Shown in pieces: positions 18,421 to 27,352 of a DNA stretch of 64,000 bases. Position 1 is the first letter of the stretch, and each line of letters begins with the position of its first letter. The position numbers were made by a program, and so were the translations under genes. Below the pieces are notes generated by a model. The model did no database searches. It was not told the DNA's origin and worked only from the letters and a program-made list of their open reading frames with translations. Location of the stretch: the NCBI RefSeq assembly GCF_000427445.1, contig NZ_ATYA01000001.1:62001-126000 (forward strand). Reading direction: 5' to 3'. This DNA is from Methylocapsa acidiphila B2 (GTDB lineage: Bacteria; Pseudomonadota; Alphaproteobacteria; Rhizobiales; Beijerinckiaceae).

Positions 18421-18701
18421 TACCGTTCTCCAATCCGAGAAATCGTGATGAAAAGGGCGGGCGTCATGGTGATGTCATCGGTCCATTCGCCCGGCTGGAG
18501 GCGAAACGGGGCGCCGCCGAGAATATCGCGGACTTCCGGGTTGCTATCCCGCCGCGAGAATTCGAGCGTCGCGCCCAGTGCGTCTCCGTCGGTGAGGCCC
18601 AGCATCGCGCCGATCGCGCGGTCGATGCCGATCTCGCCGCCGCAGGAAAGCTCCGTGTAGCCACCTTGCCGGGCGTCGCCGCCAAAATACTCATTGGTCA
18701 T
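18420..18701 (-). pseudogene. ADP-ribosylglycohydrolase N-terminal fragment
   Basis: A 93-residue frame matching only the start of the DraG/ARH family: AIGAMLGLTDGDALGATLEF, then PFRLQPGEWTDDITM, which holds the metal-binding Asp pair. Full-length members run near 300 residues, and here the frame stops soon after WTDD (LFITISRIGER). I therefore read it as a truncated gene. It could still be expressed as a short leader, because its stop overlaps the AddB-like start (TAATG). The ATG at 18701 is preferred over the longer frame to 18740. Confidence 0.68.
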
Positions 18702-18732
18702 GCTTGATCCGAAAGAAAATCGCATCGCGAAA

Positions 18733-18975
18733 ATGAACAATAAGAATTATCAGGGCCTACTACGTCAGATCTGGGCGCAACCATTAAGCTTAACGAATTC
18801 GCGTCCAATTGTGACAATGACCCTTGCCGGCGCCAAAATCCGTATCCACAAAGACGTTGGGAGATTTTTTCCTGTTGAGTTGGGCAGAATCGTTCTAATC
18901 CAATTCAGTGTTCGACCGAATTGCACGGAGATCGAAATTGAGTACTCCGACGCGATGGCGACACACTTCCTTTGA
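18733..18975 (+). CDS. possible small hypothetical protein
   Basis: An 80-residue frame beginning at an ATG (MNNKNYQGLLRQIW) and ending at TGA 18975. The text is plausible protein (alternating hydrophobic strands, LGRIVLIQFSVRPNCTEIEIEY) and is less GC-rich than its neighbours. No strong ribosome-binding site is visible and I recognise no family. It is divergent from the AddB-like group and convergent with the DUF262 gene. Confidence 0.3.
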   Translation: MNNKNYQGLLRQIWAQPLSLTNSRPIVTMTLAGAKIRIHKDVGRFFPVELGRIVLIQFSVRPNCTEIEIEYSDAMATHFL

Positions 18976-19010
18976 CGGAATACTCAAGGTCAGATGATCC
19001 CATCCCGCAG

Positions 19011-21341
19011 TCAGGAAGTCCAGGCCTCATAACCGAGATCATCGTGGAAGCACTCATACAGCCACGCGGCGCGCTGCTCTGCGGCCTGCTGGAATGCTGC
19101 AAGTCTGCCTGTGTTCCACCTCTTGTCCTTTCCCGCCGCCAGCCGCCATAAGGCCCGGTCGTCGGGCGGGAACGCCGATGCTTTCATTGCACGCAGTTCA
19201 TCCGGAGTGGGTTCAGCGCGGCCCTCGACAAAGGGCATCTTGACGGTAATTGCTACGTCCTGATCGTGCCGATTTTCCCAAGAAGCGATGAGGCGCAAGT
19301 TGCCGATTCCGTTGCCAACAGCATTTCTATTGTCTCGCATTTTTTGTCTTGCGGGATTGCCAACATCAATGCGTTGGGTCACCCTTCTCCAATCCTCCCC
19401 CCAGTCGCTCCATGGGCAGATATGATCAACGTCGTAGGGAAGATCATCTTCGTTATTCGTCAATGGCGCATATCCCGGGAACTTGTCTCTAATGTAATCC
19501 CGCTGCAGCCAAGGCAGTATTTTTTTGCCGTACCACCACCAATGCGAGCCGATGACATTTCGTTTGTTGCCTTCCCCAAACCGCTCAACATCGGTTTGCC
19601 AACTAGGGTCAACTTTCTTGCATAGGAGCCGTTTGAATTCGCAGGGCTGCATCAAAGGAGTTGCACAGCTCTCATCATCTCCGGCTTCGATAAGACGCAG
19701 GTAGAGTGCGGCGCCGGGGAAGTCCGCTCGGCTGGTAATCTTATTGTCCTTGATGTACTCGAAGGCCCAGTTCGCCGCTTTGTCGTTATTCGAGACGCAG
19801 AGATGCCAGAACAGCGCGAAGCGCACCGCTTCCTTTCGACAAAACTCTAGGTTCGTAGGATCGGGGCACTTCGCTGCCCAGAAGACCAGAACCTGCCACA
19901 ATTCCGCAGGAAGCTCGGTCAACAGAACATCCGGCATCCAAAAGTTACCGGCGTCTTTGTCATATGATAACAGGCCTTTGACCATCTCGAAGCTGCGGGA
20001 GAGGGGCCCTGGTTCACGGGGACCATCCGGCACTGACGTCCTGGGAATCAATTGTTCAAGCTGGAACCAGAGGTCGCTCTTTTTTTGCTTGGCCATCTCC
20101 TTGGCGAACACATCAACGCCTGGGAGCCAATTCCCATTTCCAGGCTCGTCGTGTGTACGCGCGTTGGCAATGCGCAACGCCGTCGCCGCGATCTTCGTTG
20201 GCGGCAGTATACGGCCAGCCGTATCATAAATCCTTTCGACTGCGTCGCGAAGCTCCGGCACGTAGTATTTGTAAATCGAAAATAGCTGCTCTTCGTTTGT
20301 GAGCGCAGTACCGCCTGCGCCGATCCTCCCGAACAATGCGAGCAGGTCTTTGCTGCTGTCGTGAAAATTTTCAGGATTTACACACAGCAACGCGACTTGC
20401 GCTTCTTCGACCTTGCGGAAGGCGTTGTCGAGTACCTGAAGTGCCGCCGGATCGATCGCGACAGGCGCATCCGGATCGATGCCATACGCCATCACCTGGC
20501 GGAGCGCTTTAATCCCCCCATCGGTATCGCGCGGCGAACGCTTGCGCCAAGCGGCGAGGAGGTTTTGAAGTTTGAAAGTCTTGCCCTTGGTAGCCCTGTA
20601 TGGACGCGGGGGGTGCTCTATTGGTTTGCCATCCTGAGTAACCGAACTGCCCATAAAAAGGTCCAGATCGTAGGCGAACCGTTCCTCTGAAGTCCCCGCG
20701 TCGAACATGATCGGATGGCTTTTTGGATCAGGCTCGATAGCCTCCCGCGCCTTACGTCGGTCATCCAAAGGAAGCTTTCTGCCGGTCTGCGGATCATATC
20801 CGAACGGCTGCGCCTTTGAGGTCAGATAAAGACGCGGAAAGTCTTTGGCGGCTTCCTCGCCGAGATCGACCCATAGGCATCGTTCCTCTTCGGCACAACC
20901 ATGGGTACCAACCCACAAAGCACGTACCCGCTGCTGGCCATCCAGCAGATCGAAGCCCGGAAATGGGGTTTCAATTGTTTTACCGCCGGTTCCATCGCCG
21001 TCCGCCATTGTCACTTTCCGCTTCTCGGCCTGCTTCACAAGATAAAAAGTCCCGATCGGCAAGCCGCGCATCAGTGAATCCCAAAAATCGAGTACTTGTT
21101 TGGGCCGCCAAACTGCGGAGCGCTGCACCGGTGGCATGGCGATCACCGGCATGCCATTCGGATTTTCACTTTTCTTCAGCACGCAGTTGGATGTCCGCAC
21201 CCAATCGACCAAATCGAGCAGATTCATTCCCGTGACAGTCGAAAATTTTCTGGTCTCGGTTGAGGTTTTTCCGGTGTCGGTCGAGGTTTCAAAATTTGGC
21301 CACCGATCCCGGCCAAACTCCTCGAAATTCTTGTCAACCAC
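19011..21341 (-). CDS. DUF262-HNH protein (GmrSD-like, candidate defence endonuclease)
   Basis: A 776-residue protein. The DUF262 domain spans roughly residues 40-330 with PPVQRSAVWRPKQVLDFW near 70-87 and the signature DGQQR at 134-138. A C-terminal HNH/DUF1524-like nuclease has YDVDHICPWSDW, then NAVGNGIGNLRLI and an ENRHDQD tail. DUF262-DUF1524 proteins include the type IV restriction enzyme GmrSD, which cleaves modified phage DNA; substrate here is inference. The start is GTG at 21341 with TAGGAG six bases upstream. Residues about 19-38 are a short tandem repeat (STDTGKTSTETRKFSTVTG), matched by roughly 21-bp repeats in the DNA. The WYL regulator gene lies 113 bp upstream on the same strand. 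Confidence 0.82.
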   Translation of the reverse strand: MVDKNFEEFGRDRWPNFETSTDTGKTSTETRKFSTVTGMNLLDLVDWVRTSNCVLKKSENPNGMPVIAMPPVQRSAVWRPKQVLDFWDSLMRGLPIGTFYLVKQAEKRKVTMADGDGTGGKTIETPFPGFDLLDGQQRVRALWVGTHGCAEEERCLWVDLGEEAAKDFPRLYLTSKAQPFGYDPQTGRKLPLDDRRKAREAIEPDPKSHPIMFDAGTSEERFAYDLDLFMGSSVTQDGKPIEHPPRPYRATKGKTFKLQNLLAAWRKRSPRDTDGGIKALRQVMAYGIDPDAPVAIDPAALQVLDNAFRKVEEAQVALLCVNPENFHDSSKDLLALFGRIGAGGTALTNEEQLFSIYKYYVPELRDAVERIYDTAGRILPPTKIAATALRIANARTHDEPGNGNWLPGVDVFAKEMAKQKKSDLWFQLEQLIPRTSVPDGPREPGPLSRSFEMVKGLLSYDKDAGNFWMPDVLLTELPAELWQVLVFWAAKCPDPTNLEFCRKEAVRFALFWHLCVSNNDKAANWAFEYIKDNKITSRADFPGAALYLRLIEAGDDESCATPLMQPCEFKRLLCKKVDPSWQTDVERFGEGNKRNVIGSHWWWYGKKILPWLQRDYIRDKFPGYAPLTNNEDDLPYDVDHICPWSDWGEDWRRVTQRIDVGNPARQKMRDNRNAVGNGIGNLRLIASWENRHDQDVAITVKMPFVEGRAEPTPDELRAMKASAFPPDDRALWRLAAGKDKRWNTGRLAAFQQAAEQRAAWLYECFHDDLGYEAWTS

Positions 21342-21454
21342 GACGTGCTCCTACGTTATCGTCCATCGTCATATTTTTGTCAGGGAAGGGGCAGCTTCGC
21401 GTGTGACCGATTTATTTGCGGCAGTATCGTTCCCGCTGCTCCGGGATTTGTCAT

Positions 21455-22471
21455 TCAAGTCTTTGGTCCGCCAAGCCGAATGACTGGTCCGCTGTGGTGC
21501 GTGGCCACGGCGGCAGCCTGTCCCGCGAGTTCCGCTCTCAACTCCTCTGGCTCCACGACGGTGACCGCCGTTCCCCAGGTGAACAAATGCCAGCACGTTT
21601 CCAGCGCGCCGCCCGCGCGGAAGCGCACGATCAGGGCGCCGTCCGAATCGCGCTCGGTGCTTTGCGACGGATGAAACATCCAGCCGGCGGCGTCATCAGC
21701 CGCCTCCGGCTCGAAGCGCAGCATCACGTCGATCGGCTCCTCCTGGAATACCCCGAAAGATTGCGCCGCATAGGCCGAGAGATCGAAGTCCTCGCGGCGC
21801 GTGAACCCGCGATCGAGCAAGTCGATTGAGACGATCCGGTCCAGCCGCCACAAACGCATGTCCGGTCGCTGGTCTGCATGGGCGACGAGCCACCCGCGTC
21901 CCCCATAGAGAATGCCATAGGGGCACAGGATGCGCGTCGCCGGCTCCTCTGCGTCTGGGCCATCGTATCGAATGACCACGAGCTGCATCCCGAGGATCGC
22001 GCGGCGCAATGTCGGCAGCACGCCTGCGGCTATGATCGGCCGCGGCCCCGGCCGCATCGCGATGCCCTCGGCCTCCATCAGCGCAGCGACATCGGGCTCG
22101 GCGCGGCGGAGCGCATCCGGCGCCATCACGGCCCGCAATGTGGTCGACGCCTCCCGCAGCAGCGCCGCGCGATCGTCTTCGCCCCGCATGGCGCATTCGC
22201 GCGCTGCGGTTTCGATCGCAGCCACGGCCTCAGGCCGGGGCTCGACGACGCCGACGAGGGCGCTTCCCGGCAGCCGCCAGCGGCGCACCCGCTCTTCATC
22301 CTCCCACCATGTCATCTGATGGAACATGGCCGCCAAGGAATCGCGCAGCCGCTCGGCCGTCCGGCGCGCGACTTCGAGCTCGGCCGCCATTTCGTCGAGC
22401 GTCAGCCCGGTGCGACTCGCAGCGAGGCTGAGGGCAAGACGAAACAGTCGTTGCGAGGGTTGGTAGCGCAT
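21455..22471 (-). CDS. WYL-domain transcriptional regulator
   Basis: A 338-residue regulator. It has an N-terminal winged helix-turn-helix (LTLDEMAAELEVARRTAERL near residues 22-41) and a central WYL-type ligand domain (LVVIRYDGPDAEEPATRIL, then YGILYGGRGWLVAHADQRPD). The C-terminal extension (EEPIDVMLRFEPEAADD) is as in BrxR/CapW-like proteins. I use the ATG at 22471 (MRYQPSQRL), where the family text begins; the frame upstream is not protein-like. WYL repressors often control neighbouring defence genes, and the DUF262-HNH gene follows directly on the same strand. Confidence 0.8.
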   Translation of the reverse strand: MRYQPSQRLFRLALSLAASRTGLTLDEMAAELEVARRTAERLRDSLAAMFHQMTWWEDEERVRRWRLPGSALVGVVEPRPEAVAAIETAARECAMRGEDDRAALLREASTTLRAVMAPDALRRAEPDVAALMEAEGIAMRPGPRPIIAAGVLPTLRRAILGMQLVVIRYDGPDAEEPATRILCPYGILYGGRGWLVAHADQRPDMRLWRLDRIVSIDLLDRGFTRREDFDLSAYAAQSFGVFQEEPIDVMLRFEPEAADDAAGWMFHPSQSTERDSDGALIVRFRAGGALETCWHLFTWGTAVTVVEPEELRAELAGQAAAVATHHSGPVIRLGGPKT

Positions 22472-22616
22472 TGAATGATCGTGACAGCCCGCGTGATTCT
22501 TCGCAATCATTCTCCGGCAGCGGCGCCAAATTTTATCAGCTGCGCCAGCAGGAGGTTCGATTTTCGTGCCGGTATGGTCGGACGCGCCTGAATGAAGAAC
22601 CCGAGCGCGTCCTGGT

Positions 22617-22985
22617 TCAGAGATCGAACGGTTCAAATCTGCGGCCGTCGACGTGGAACTCAAGCAGATCATCCTCCCGATATGTTCCGATGATGAGCGT
22701 CAGCGGTTCCTGAAAATAAGGGCTCGCAGCGCCATTCTCACACGGGTCAAAAACCGGGATTGGTAAAACGCCGGTCACGATGGCTGGCTCGCCATAGTCG
22801 GGGAATTTCCGGTTTTTCAGGCCAGGTTTCCACTTGACGAATTGGCCCTTGGCGAAGGCGTGAAACTGGTCGAGGCGGGAGGCGAGCTCTTCGAGCTTGC
22901 GCTTGCAGAGGTCGGCTGGAGCATCGCTCGGGCCGTCGGTCGAACGAACAACGGGGAAACTTCTGTCCTTGTGGTCATTGCGCAT
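22617..22985 (-). CDS. conserved hypothetical protein, 122 aa
   Basis: A soluble 122-residue protein with the internal text FAKGQFVKWKPGLKNRKFPD and a C-terminal LLEFHVDGRRFEPFDL. The start ATG at 22985 has GGAGG five bases upstream, a strong ribosome-binding site. I do not recognise a named family. It lies on the same strand as, and about 146 bp upstream of, the WYL regulator, so it may share its transcript. Confidence 0.6.
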   Translation of the reverse strand: MRNDHKDRSFPVVRSTDGPSDAPADLCKRKLEELASRLDQFHAFAKGQFVKWKPGLKNRKFPDYGEPAIVTGVLPIPVFDPCENGAASPYFQEPLTLIIGTYREDDLLEFHVDGRRFEPFDL

Positions 22986-23447
22986 GAACGCCTCCGCATG
23001 ATTTGATTCGATGCAACGACAATCCCACCCCGATACGACGGATCAGGACGTATGCCTCGAAACGCAGCGTCGGCCGACACCAAACGCCTCAGTGACGAAG
23101 CCATCGGCGCTGACGAACGCGGGTTCGCCAGCCCTCATTCAATCGAACAGTAAGCTGAACAGGACTGCATGCCGGCGGCGTCTCAACGCGGCGCGCGGTT
23201 GTCATCGCTCTACTATGGGAAAATCATGCTCGGGGTCTAGCTACGTCCGATCCTGACGCACAGCCCTGCCAATATTACCTGATCAGAGGCGCCGATCAGC
23301 TTTCGGGTCGCCGCTCCTGCGGGCTCTCATTGTCCTGAAGTCTTTCACACACTGAATTGAAAATCGCGATGCGGCGTCATCGAACGACTGCGCCTCGCAT
23401 AAGAAATATTGCGCGCAACAATTTTGCTCGATCCGGAGGTCGGACTT
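22986..23447. other. intergenic, no gene seen
   Basis: The start region between the divergent 122-aa gene and the DUF6197-like gene. Short frames here have no ribosome-binding sites or recognisable text. It should hold promoters for both neighbours; I cannot pick out convincing boxes. Confidence 0.35.
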
Positions 23448-23867
23448 ATGATGGATATTCCGTTGCGTCGCATGGGCATTGTCCTTGGCGACAAGATCCT
23501 TGTTGACGTGCTTCACGAGGCGAGCCGGCTGCTTCAGACGAAGGGCTGGAGCAGGTTCGCCATGGCGCGAAGCGCTGGTGGCGACGCCGTCGGCCTCAAC
23601 AGCGCCGACGCCTGTTCTTATTGCCTTTCCGGCGCAGTGGTTAAGGCGTGGCGAACGATCGACCCAAAGAACGAGGATATCTATTTTCCACTCTTCGAGA
23701 AGAAATTTTCCGCTACCCTTCGCGATGCCTATGGCTACGAGGGCAGCGTCTCGCGATGGAACGACGAAGTCGCCGTCTCTCGGGATGATGTGGTGACGTT
23801 GATCAATTCAGTGACCGCGTCGATTCAGCCGGTTGCGTTGTCTTTGAAGTCCAACTTGCAGGTTTGA
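23448..23867 (+). CDS. DUF6197-like protein
   Basis: A 139-residue protein. The central pattern LLQTKGWSRFAMARSAGGD, a cysteine pair (ADACSYCLSGAV), and the late WNDE motif followed by VVTLINSV are the layout I associate with DUF6197, whose function is unknown. The ATG at 23448 has GGAGG eight bases upstream; a second ATG follows at 23451. The IS6 element begins 78 bp after its stop. Confidence 0.6.
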   Translation: MMDIPLRRMGIVLGDKILVDVLHEASRLLQTKGWSRFAMARSAGGDAVGLNSADACSYCLSGAVVKAWRTIDPKNEDIYFPLFEKKFSATLRDAYGYEGSVSRWNDEVAVSRDDVVTLINSVTASIQPVALSLKSNLQV

Positions 23868-23945
23868 CTAAGCGATACCGCTATCAGGTTGCACTGCTTA
23901 ACGTCAATGATGACACGATAGACAATATCCGACCCCTCGGTAATT

Positions 23946-24781
23946 GGGTTGTGGTGCAAACTTCGGGAATCAACGTAACGAAACGTCGAGAGCTTGACTC
24001 GGCTCATGCGGCGAGAACTGCGTTCCAGATTTCGGGCGCCCTGTTGTCTTTGATGCGAAGCTTTCCGAGTTTGAACTGACCTTTTCTGACCCGATGTACG
24101 AGTTCAATACCGGCGATGGTGATAGAGGCGCTCCGAAACCGCTTCAATCCAAGCATTGGACCCAAACGAAGTTTGATCGATCGGTGATCCTGTTCTATCA
24201 GGTTATTCAAATATTTCGAGGATCGAACTTTGGTTCGGTTCCCGCGCTGATGTTCGTTGAGTATTTCCCGCGCCGCCCGATGCGAAGCCTGGTAACCGTC
24301 GAGCGTGATCTTTTGTGGCAGTCGACCCTGGCTTTTGAACGCCCGCCGGAAAAACGCTTTGGCGGCTGCGACATCCCGCTTGGCGCGGAGCAGAAAATCC
24401 ACCGTCTTTCCCTGCTTGTCGACAGCGCGGTAAAGATAAGTCCACTTGCCTTTGATCTTCACATAGGTTTCGTCGACGCGCCAAGATACGCCGGCTCGGC
24501 AGGCGAAGCGGTTCCAACGCTTTTCAAATTCCGGAACATAGCGCGTTATCCAGCGCATGATCGTCGTGTGAGCCAGTGAAACGCCCCGCTCGGCCATCAT
24601 TTCCACAAGATCGCGGAAGCTGAGCTTGAACCGAAGATACCAGCGGACGCAGAGGATGATGATCTCCCGGTCGAAATGGCGCCCCTTGAAAAGATCATCC
24701 ATACTCAGCATCCCGGTGCGCCTCCTCAAAAGCCGACTTGGCGGCGAATATGCCCCGCTTCTGCCGTTTGCACCAGAGCCC
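23946..24781 (-). mobile_element. IS6 family insertion sequence
   Basis: An 836-bp element with terminal inverted repeats GGGTTGTGGTGCAAAC (23946-23961) and GGGCTCTGGTGCAAAC, read inverted from 24781. It encodes one intact transposase on the minus strand. Flanking 8-bp sequences do not match, so there is no target duplication. The right end directly abuts an inverted partial copy of the same element, which fits an intramolecular replicative rearrangement, a known IS6 behaviour. Confidence 0.82.
24004..24702 (-). CDS. IS6 family transposase
   Basis: A 232-residue DDE transposase: a helical N-terminal domain (MDDLFKGRHFDREIIILCVR), the first Asp in WRVDETYVKIKGKWTYLYRA, the second in KITLDGYQASHRAA, and the Glu in NNLIEQDHRSIKLRLGPMLG. 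The length is normal for the family and the frame is unbroken, so it is probably active. ATG codons at 24711 and 24729 would add only a few residues; I chose the usual family start. Confidence 0.87.
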   Translation of the reverse strand: MDDLFKGRHFDREIIILCVRWYLRFKLSFRDLVEMMAERGVSLAHTTIMRWITRYVPEFEKRWNRFACRAGVSWRVDETYVKIKGKWTYLYRAVDKQGKTVDFLLRAKRDVAAAKAFFRRAFKSQGRLPQKITLDGYQASHRAAREILNEHQRGNRTKVRSSKYLNNLIEQDHRSIKLRLGPMLGLKRFRSASITIAGIELVHRVRKGQFKLGKLRIKDNRAPEIWNAVLAA

Positions 24782-25037
24782 CTGATAGAACAGGATCACC
24801 GATCGATCAAACTTCGTTTGGGTCCAATGCTTGGATTGAAGCGGTTTCGGAGCGCCTCTATCACCATCGCCGGTATTGAACTCGTACATCGGGTCAGAAA
24901 AGGTCAGTTCAAACTCGGAAAGCTTCGCATCAAAGACAACAGGGCGCCCGAAATCTGGAACGCAGTTCTCGCCGCATGAGCCGAGTCAAGCTCTCGACGT
25001 TTCGTTACGTTGATTCCCGAAGTTTGCACCACAACCC
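24782..25037 (+). pseudogene. inverted partial IS6 copy
   Basis: This segment is the inverted duplicate of the transposase 3' part of the adjacent IS6 element, from the LIEQDHRSIKL region through the stop to the terminal repeat, which ends at 25037 (GTTTGCACCACAACCC). It appears nearly identical to bases 23946-24200 in reverse complement. It cuts off the 3' end of the AT-rich gene to its right. Confidence 0.8.
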
Positions 25038-25686
25038 CATAGGGATTGCTGAGCGGCAGATTCGGCATGATGGCCGAACCGGGAAGGATGCCCACACTCG
25101 GATTGATGCCGGTTGGACCCTGCAGGCTGGAAACGCCGCCGCCTGTGTCCGATAGCGAAATACCCGCAACATACGCCATTGTTTGGTAGGAAAGTGGCTG
25201 ATACGTCAACGCATTCGCAACAGAGTCCTCGCCATTATTTGCCGATGCTAAAATGTTGTTATACGGAATGGTCACCTGTATCTCAGTTGAAGCGCCGTTT
25301 GGAAAGTGGCCAAGCTGAACGGTGCCTCCCAAAAAAGTACCCGCAATTCCCAATTCGCTACTTGCCGCAGTATAATATACGTATATTCCGACTCCCTCAT
25401 TGAAAAGTTGGATTACGGGACCTAAATGGAGGCTTATTTCGGGAGCTGTGACTGTGATTCCATTAGAACCTGCCAATGCACTCGCTTGCAAATCGAAGCC
25501 TAAGCCGAAATCGAACGCTTGCTGATATTCTGCACCAGCCTGGACGGCGCCATTGGACAGATCAACCTGTGTTTGCACACCAGCACCGGTAGGATTTCCA
25601 TACGTTGCGGTGAATTTAAACCCGACATCGACAACATTCAGAGCGTAGACATTTCCAACACTTGAAATATTTCGTAAAATAATCAT
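25038..25686 (-). pseudogene. unknown beta-rich protein, 3' end lost to IS6
   Basis: About 216 host-encoded residues (starting MIILRNISSVGNVYALNV), rich in Gly, Asn and Thr with alternating strands (VGFKFTATYGNPTGAGVQTQ, FDFGLGFDLQASALAGSNG). They end at NPYG, where the IS6 terminal repeat begins; the remaining 43 codons of the frame are IS sequence. No signal peptide is evident. The ATG overlaps the stop of the DUF2927 gene (ATGA), so the two were co-translated. Composition is clearly more AT-rich than the surroundings, suggesting a foreign origin. I do not recognise a family. Confidence 0.6.
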
Positions 25687-26519
25687 TTACAGTGCTCCGC
25701 CATGACAGACATCACTTCGTCGTTTTTCATACCATGTAATACAGATGGGTCATATTTCTCATGTACAGTTGTAAGTGCCTCGTATTTAATTCTACGAATA
25801 TCCGATGTGGTGAAGTTTTGACCAGGCAGGCCATTCCAGCTATTTCCGATCCCAAACATTTCTGTTAGCGCGATTGTAACGCATCGTTCGTCCTCGCCTG
25901 TTTGCAAATACACAAAAGCACCCACGATACCTTCAAACTTATTCGCTGCCAGAGCGGCACCGCAACGAGGCGTCATTTCCGCTATATGCTTGTGGTGAAA
26001 TGCAAGCATCTCGTTGAGATTCACCCCTGATCCCATCGCTGCCAACAAAAGATTCCTCACTGCTCCTGATATTATCGAATCTGTTTCGGTAATATTGTTA
26101 GAAATAACAATAAGTACATTTCCATTCTCAGGATCAGAGGTAATAGATAATCCAGCTGCGGCTGCGAATTTTTGTATTTCTTTGGCTATTTCTTCCTGGA
26201 GGTGGGATGATGCCTGAGGTTCATCGGTAAAGTCGTTGATTACGTATTGAATTGGCTTTTTCCATTTCGTAACATTCCACTTAGTGTCTGAGGCACCCTG
26301 CGGTCCCCATAAATTGTAGTATTTATAAAAATTATTCGAACAACTAATACCGTCATACGCAATCGTTTCGGTATAGTTACAAATGTGACTCATAAGTATT
26401 ATCGTATATATGTATAATAACCGCCTCGCTTTCCCCTTATAAATTGAATACATTCTGCTATGGAATCTATCAGCGATTAGCCGATATAACATACATGAAG
26501 AGTAAATATTTATTTTCAT
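25683..26519 (-). CDS. DUF2927 domain protein, AT-rich, probably exported
   Basis: A 278-residue protein with one hydrophobic segment near residues 34-50 (LLYIYTIILMSHIC), possibly an uncleaved signal anchor. The DUF2927-like body includes KWKKPIQYVINDF, VLIVISNNITETDS and the cysteine-containing CVTIALTEMFGIGNSWN. DUF2927 members are mostly uncharacterised secreted proteins. The gene is unusually AT-rich with many rare-looking codons for this genome. It is coupled by ATGA to the truncated beta-rich gene downstream. About 245 bp of AT-rich sequence separate its start from the TIGR03032 remnant. Confidence 0.65.
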   Translation of the reverse strand: MKINIYSSCMLYRLIADRFHSRMYSIYKGKARRLLYIYTIILMSHICNYTETIAYDGISCSNNFYKYYNLWGPQGASDTKWNVTKWKKPIQYVINDFTDEPQASSHLQEEIAKEIQKFAAAAGLSITSDPENGNVLIVISNNITETDSIISGAVRNLLLAAMGSGVNLNEMLAFHHKHIAEMTPRCGAALAANKFEGIVGAFVYLQTGEDERCVTIALTEMFGIGNSWNGLPGQNFTTSDIRRIKYEALTTVHEKYDPSVLHGMKNDEVMSVMAEHCK

Positions 26520-26765
26520 TTTTATTCACTCTCCATGATCAGGAAACAGCATAGCATTTCGCTACTGCAATTTGATTTAGAAACCAACATGTCGTGGCCT
26601 ATATCCTATATATTGAACGACTTAATTTGATTAGCGCGCCTATTCGAATGTTAAAGACTTGTATTTACGGTCTCATCTTTATCTTAACTTTAACGTATCT
26701 TTAAACAGAGCGCTACAAATGGTTTCGTTGGCATCAGTGCCATTGCTTTCAAGAAGAAGGCGACA

Positions 26766-27352
26766 TCACATCTCCTCCCCGCGCATCGCCTCGGCCAGTT
26801 CCGATGAATGTGGCCCAAGCCCCCTCGGGGAGCGGATATTCTCTATAACGCCCACGTCAAATAACTCCGTCACGTCACCCTCGAGCCGCCACCATTCAAC
26901 TATATCGCCATTGCGCAAATCGACGATCAAAAGGCCCCGCCATGGCGTCGCCCCCCGCGCGCGCATCTGCTCGGCGACGGCGAGCCCGTTGAAGGCGGCG
27001 ATGCGCGGCAGGGAGATCGTCAAGATCGCATAATGGCCCACGAAAGTCAGGCCGCGGGCAAAGCCCGGGCAGAAGGTCACGTCCTCGCGCCGGCCTGATT
27101 TGCGATCAAGCCGCACCAGCGCGCCGCGCCCGGATTCGAGAAAATAGATCGCCTCGCCCATGACGCGCGGCGAATGCGGCATGGACAGCCCGTCGGCGAT
27201 GATCGCATCCGTCTCGATGTCGATCAGCACGCCGCCATCGCGCCGGCCGCCGCGCCAGCTCTCGACGCTGTCGGTGGTCGAGCAGCAGGTAACGTAATGG
27301 GCGCGGCCGCCTTCCATCGCGATCCCGTTGAGATGGCATCGATCCTCCGGAG
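26766..27352 (-). pseudogene. TIGR03032 (DUF4915) family protein, N-terminus lost
   Basis: The frame keeps the C-terminal half of a TIGR03032 family protein: DRCHLNGIAMEGGRAHYV, then RRDGGVLIDIETD, LSMPHSPRVMGEAIYFL, and FCPGFARGLTFVGHYA. Full-length members are roughly 350 residues. The 5' part is cut off exactly where the outer IS21-type element begins (27353), and the apparent start (MEINT) is IS sequence. The 3' end at 26766 is intact. Confidence 0.7.

Noticed and set aside
24904-25686. 260-residue intact gene
   Set aside because: The last 43 codons are IS6 sequence, so the host gene is truncated at 25038.
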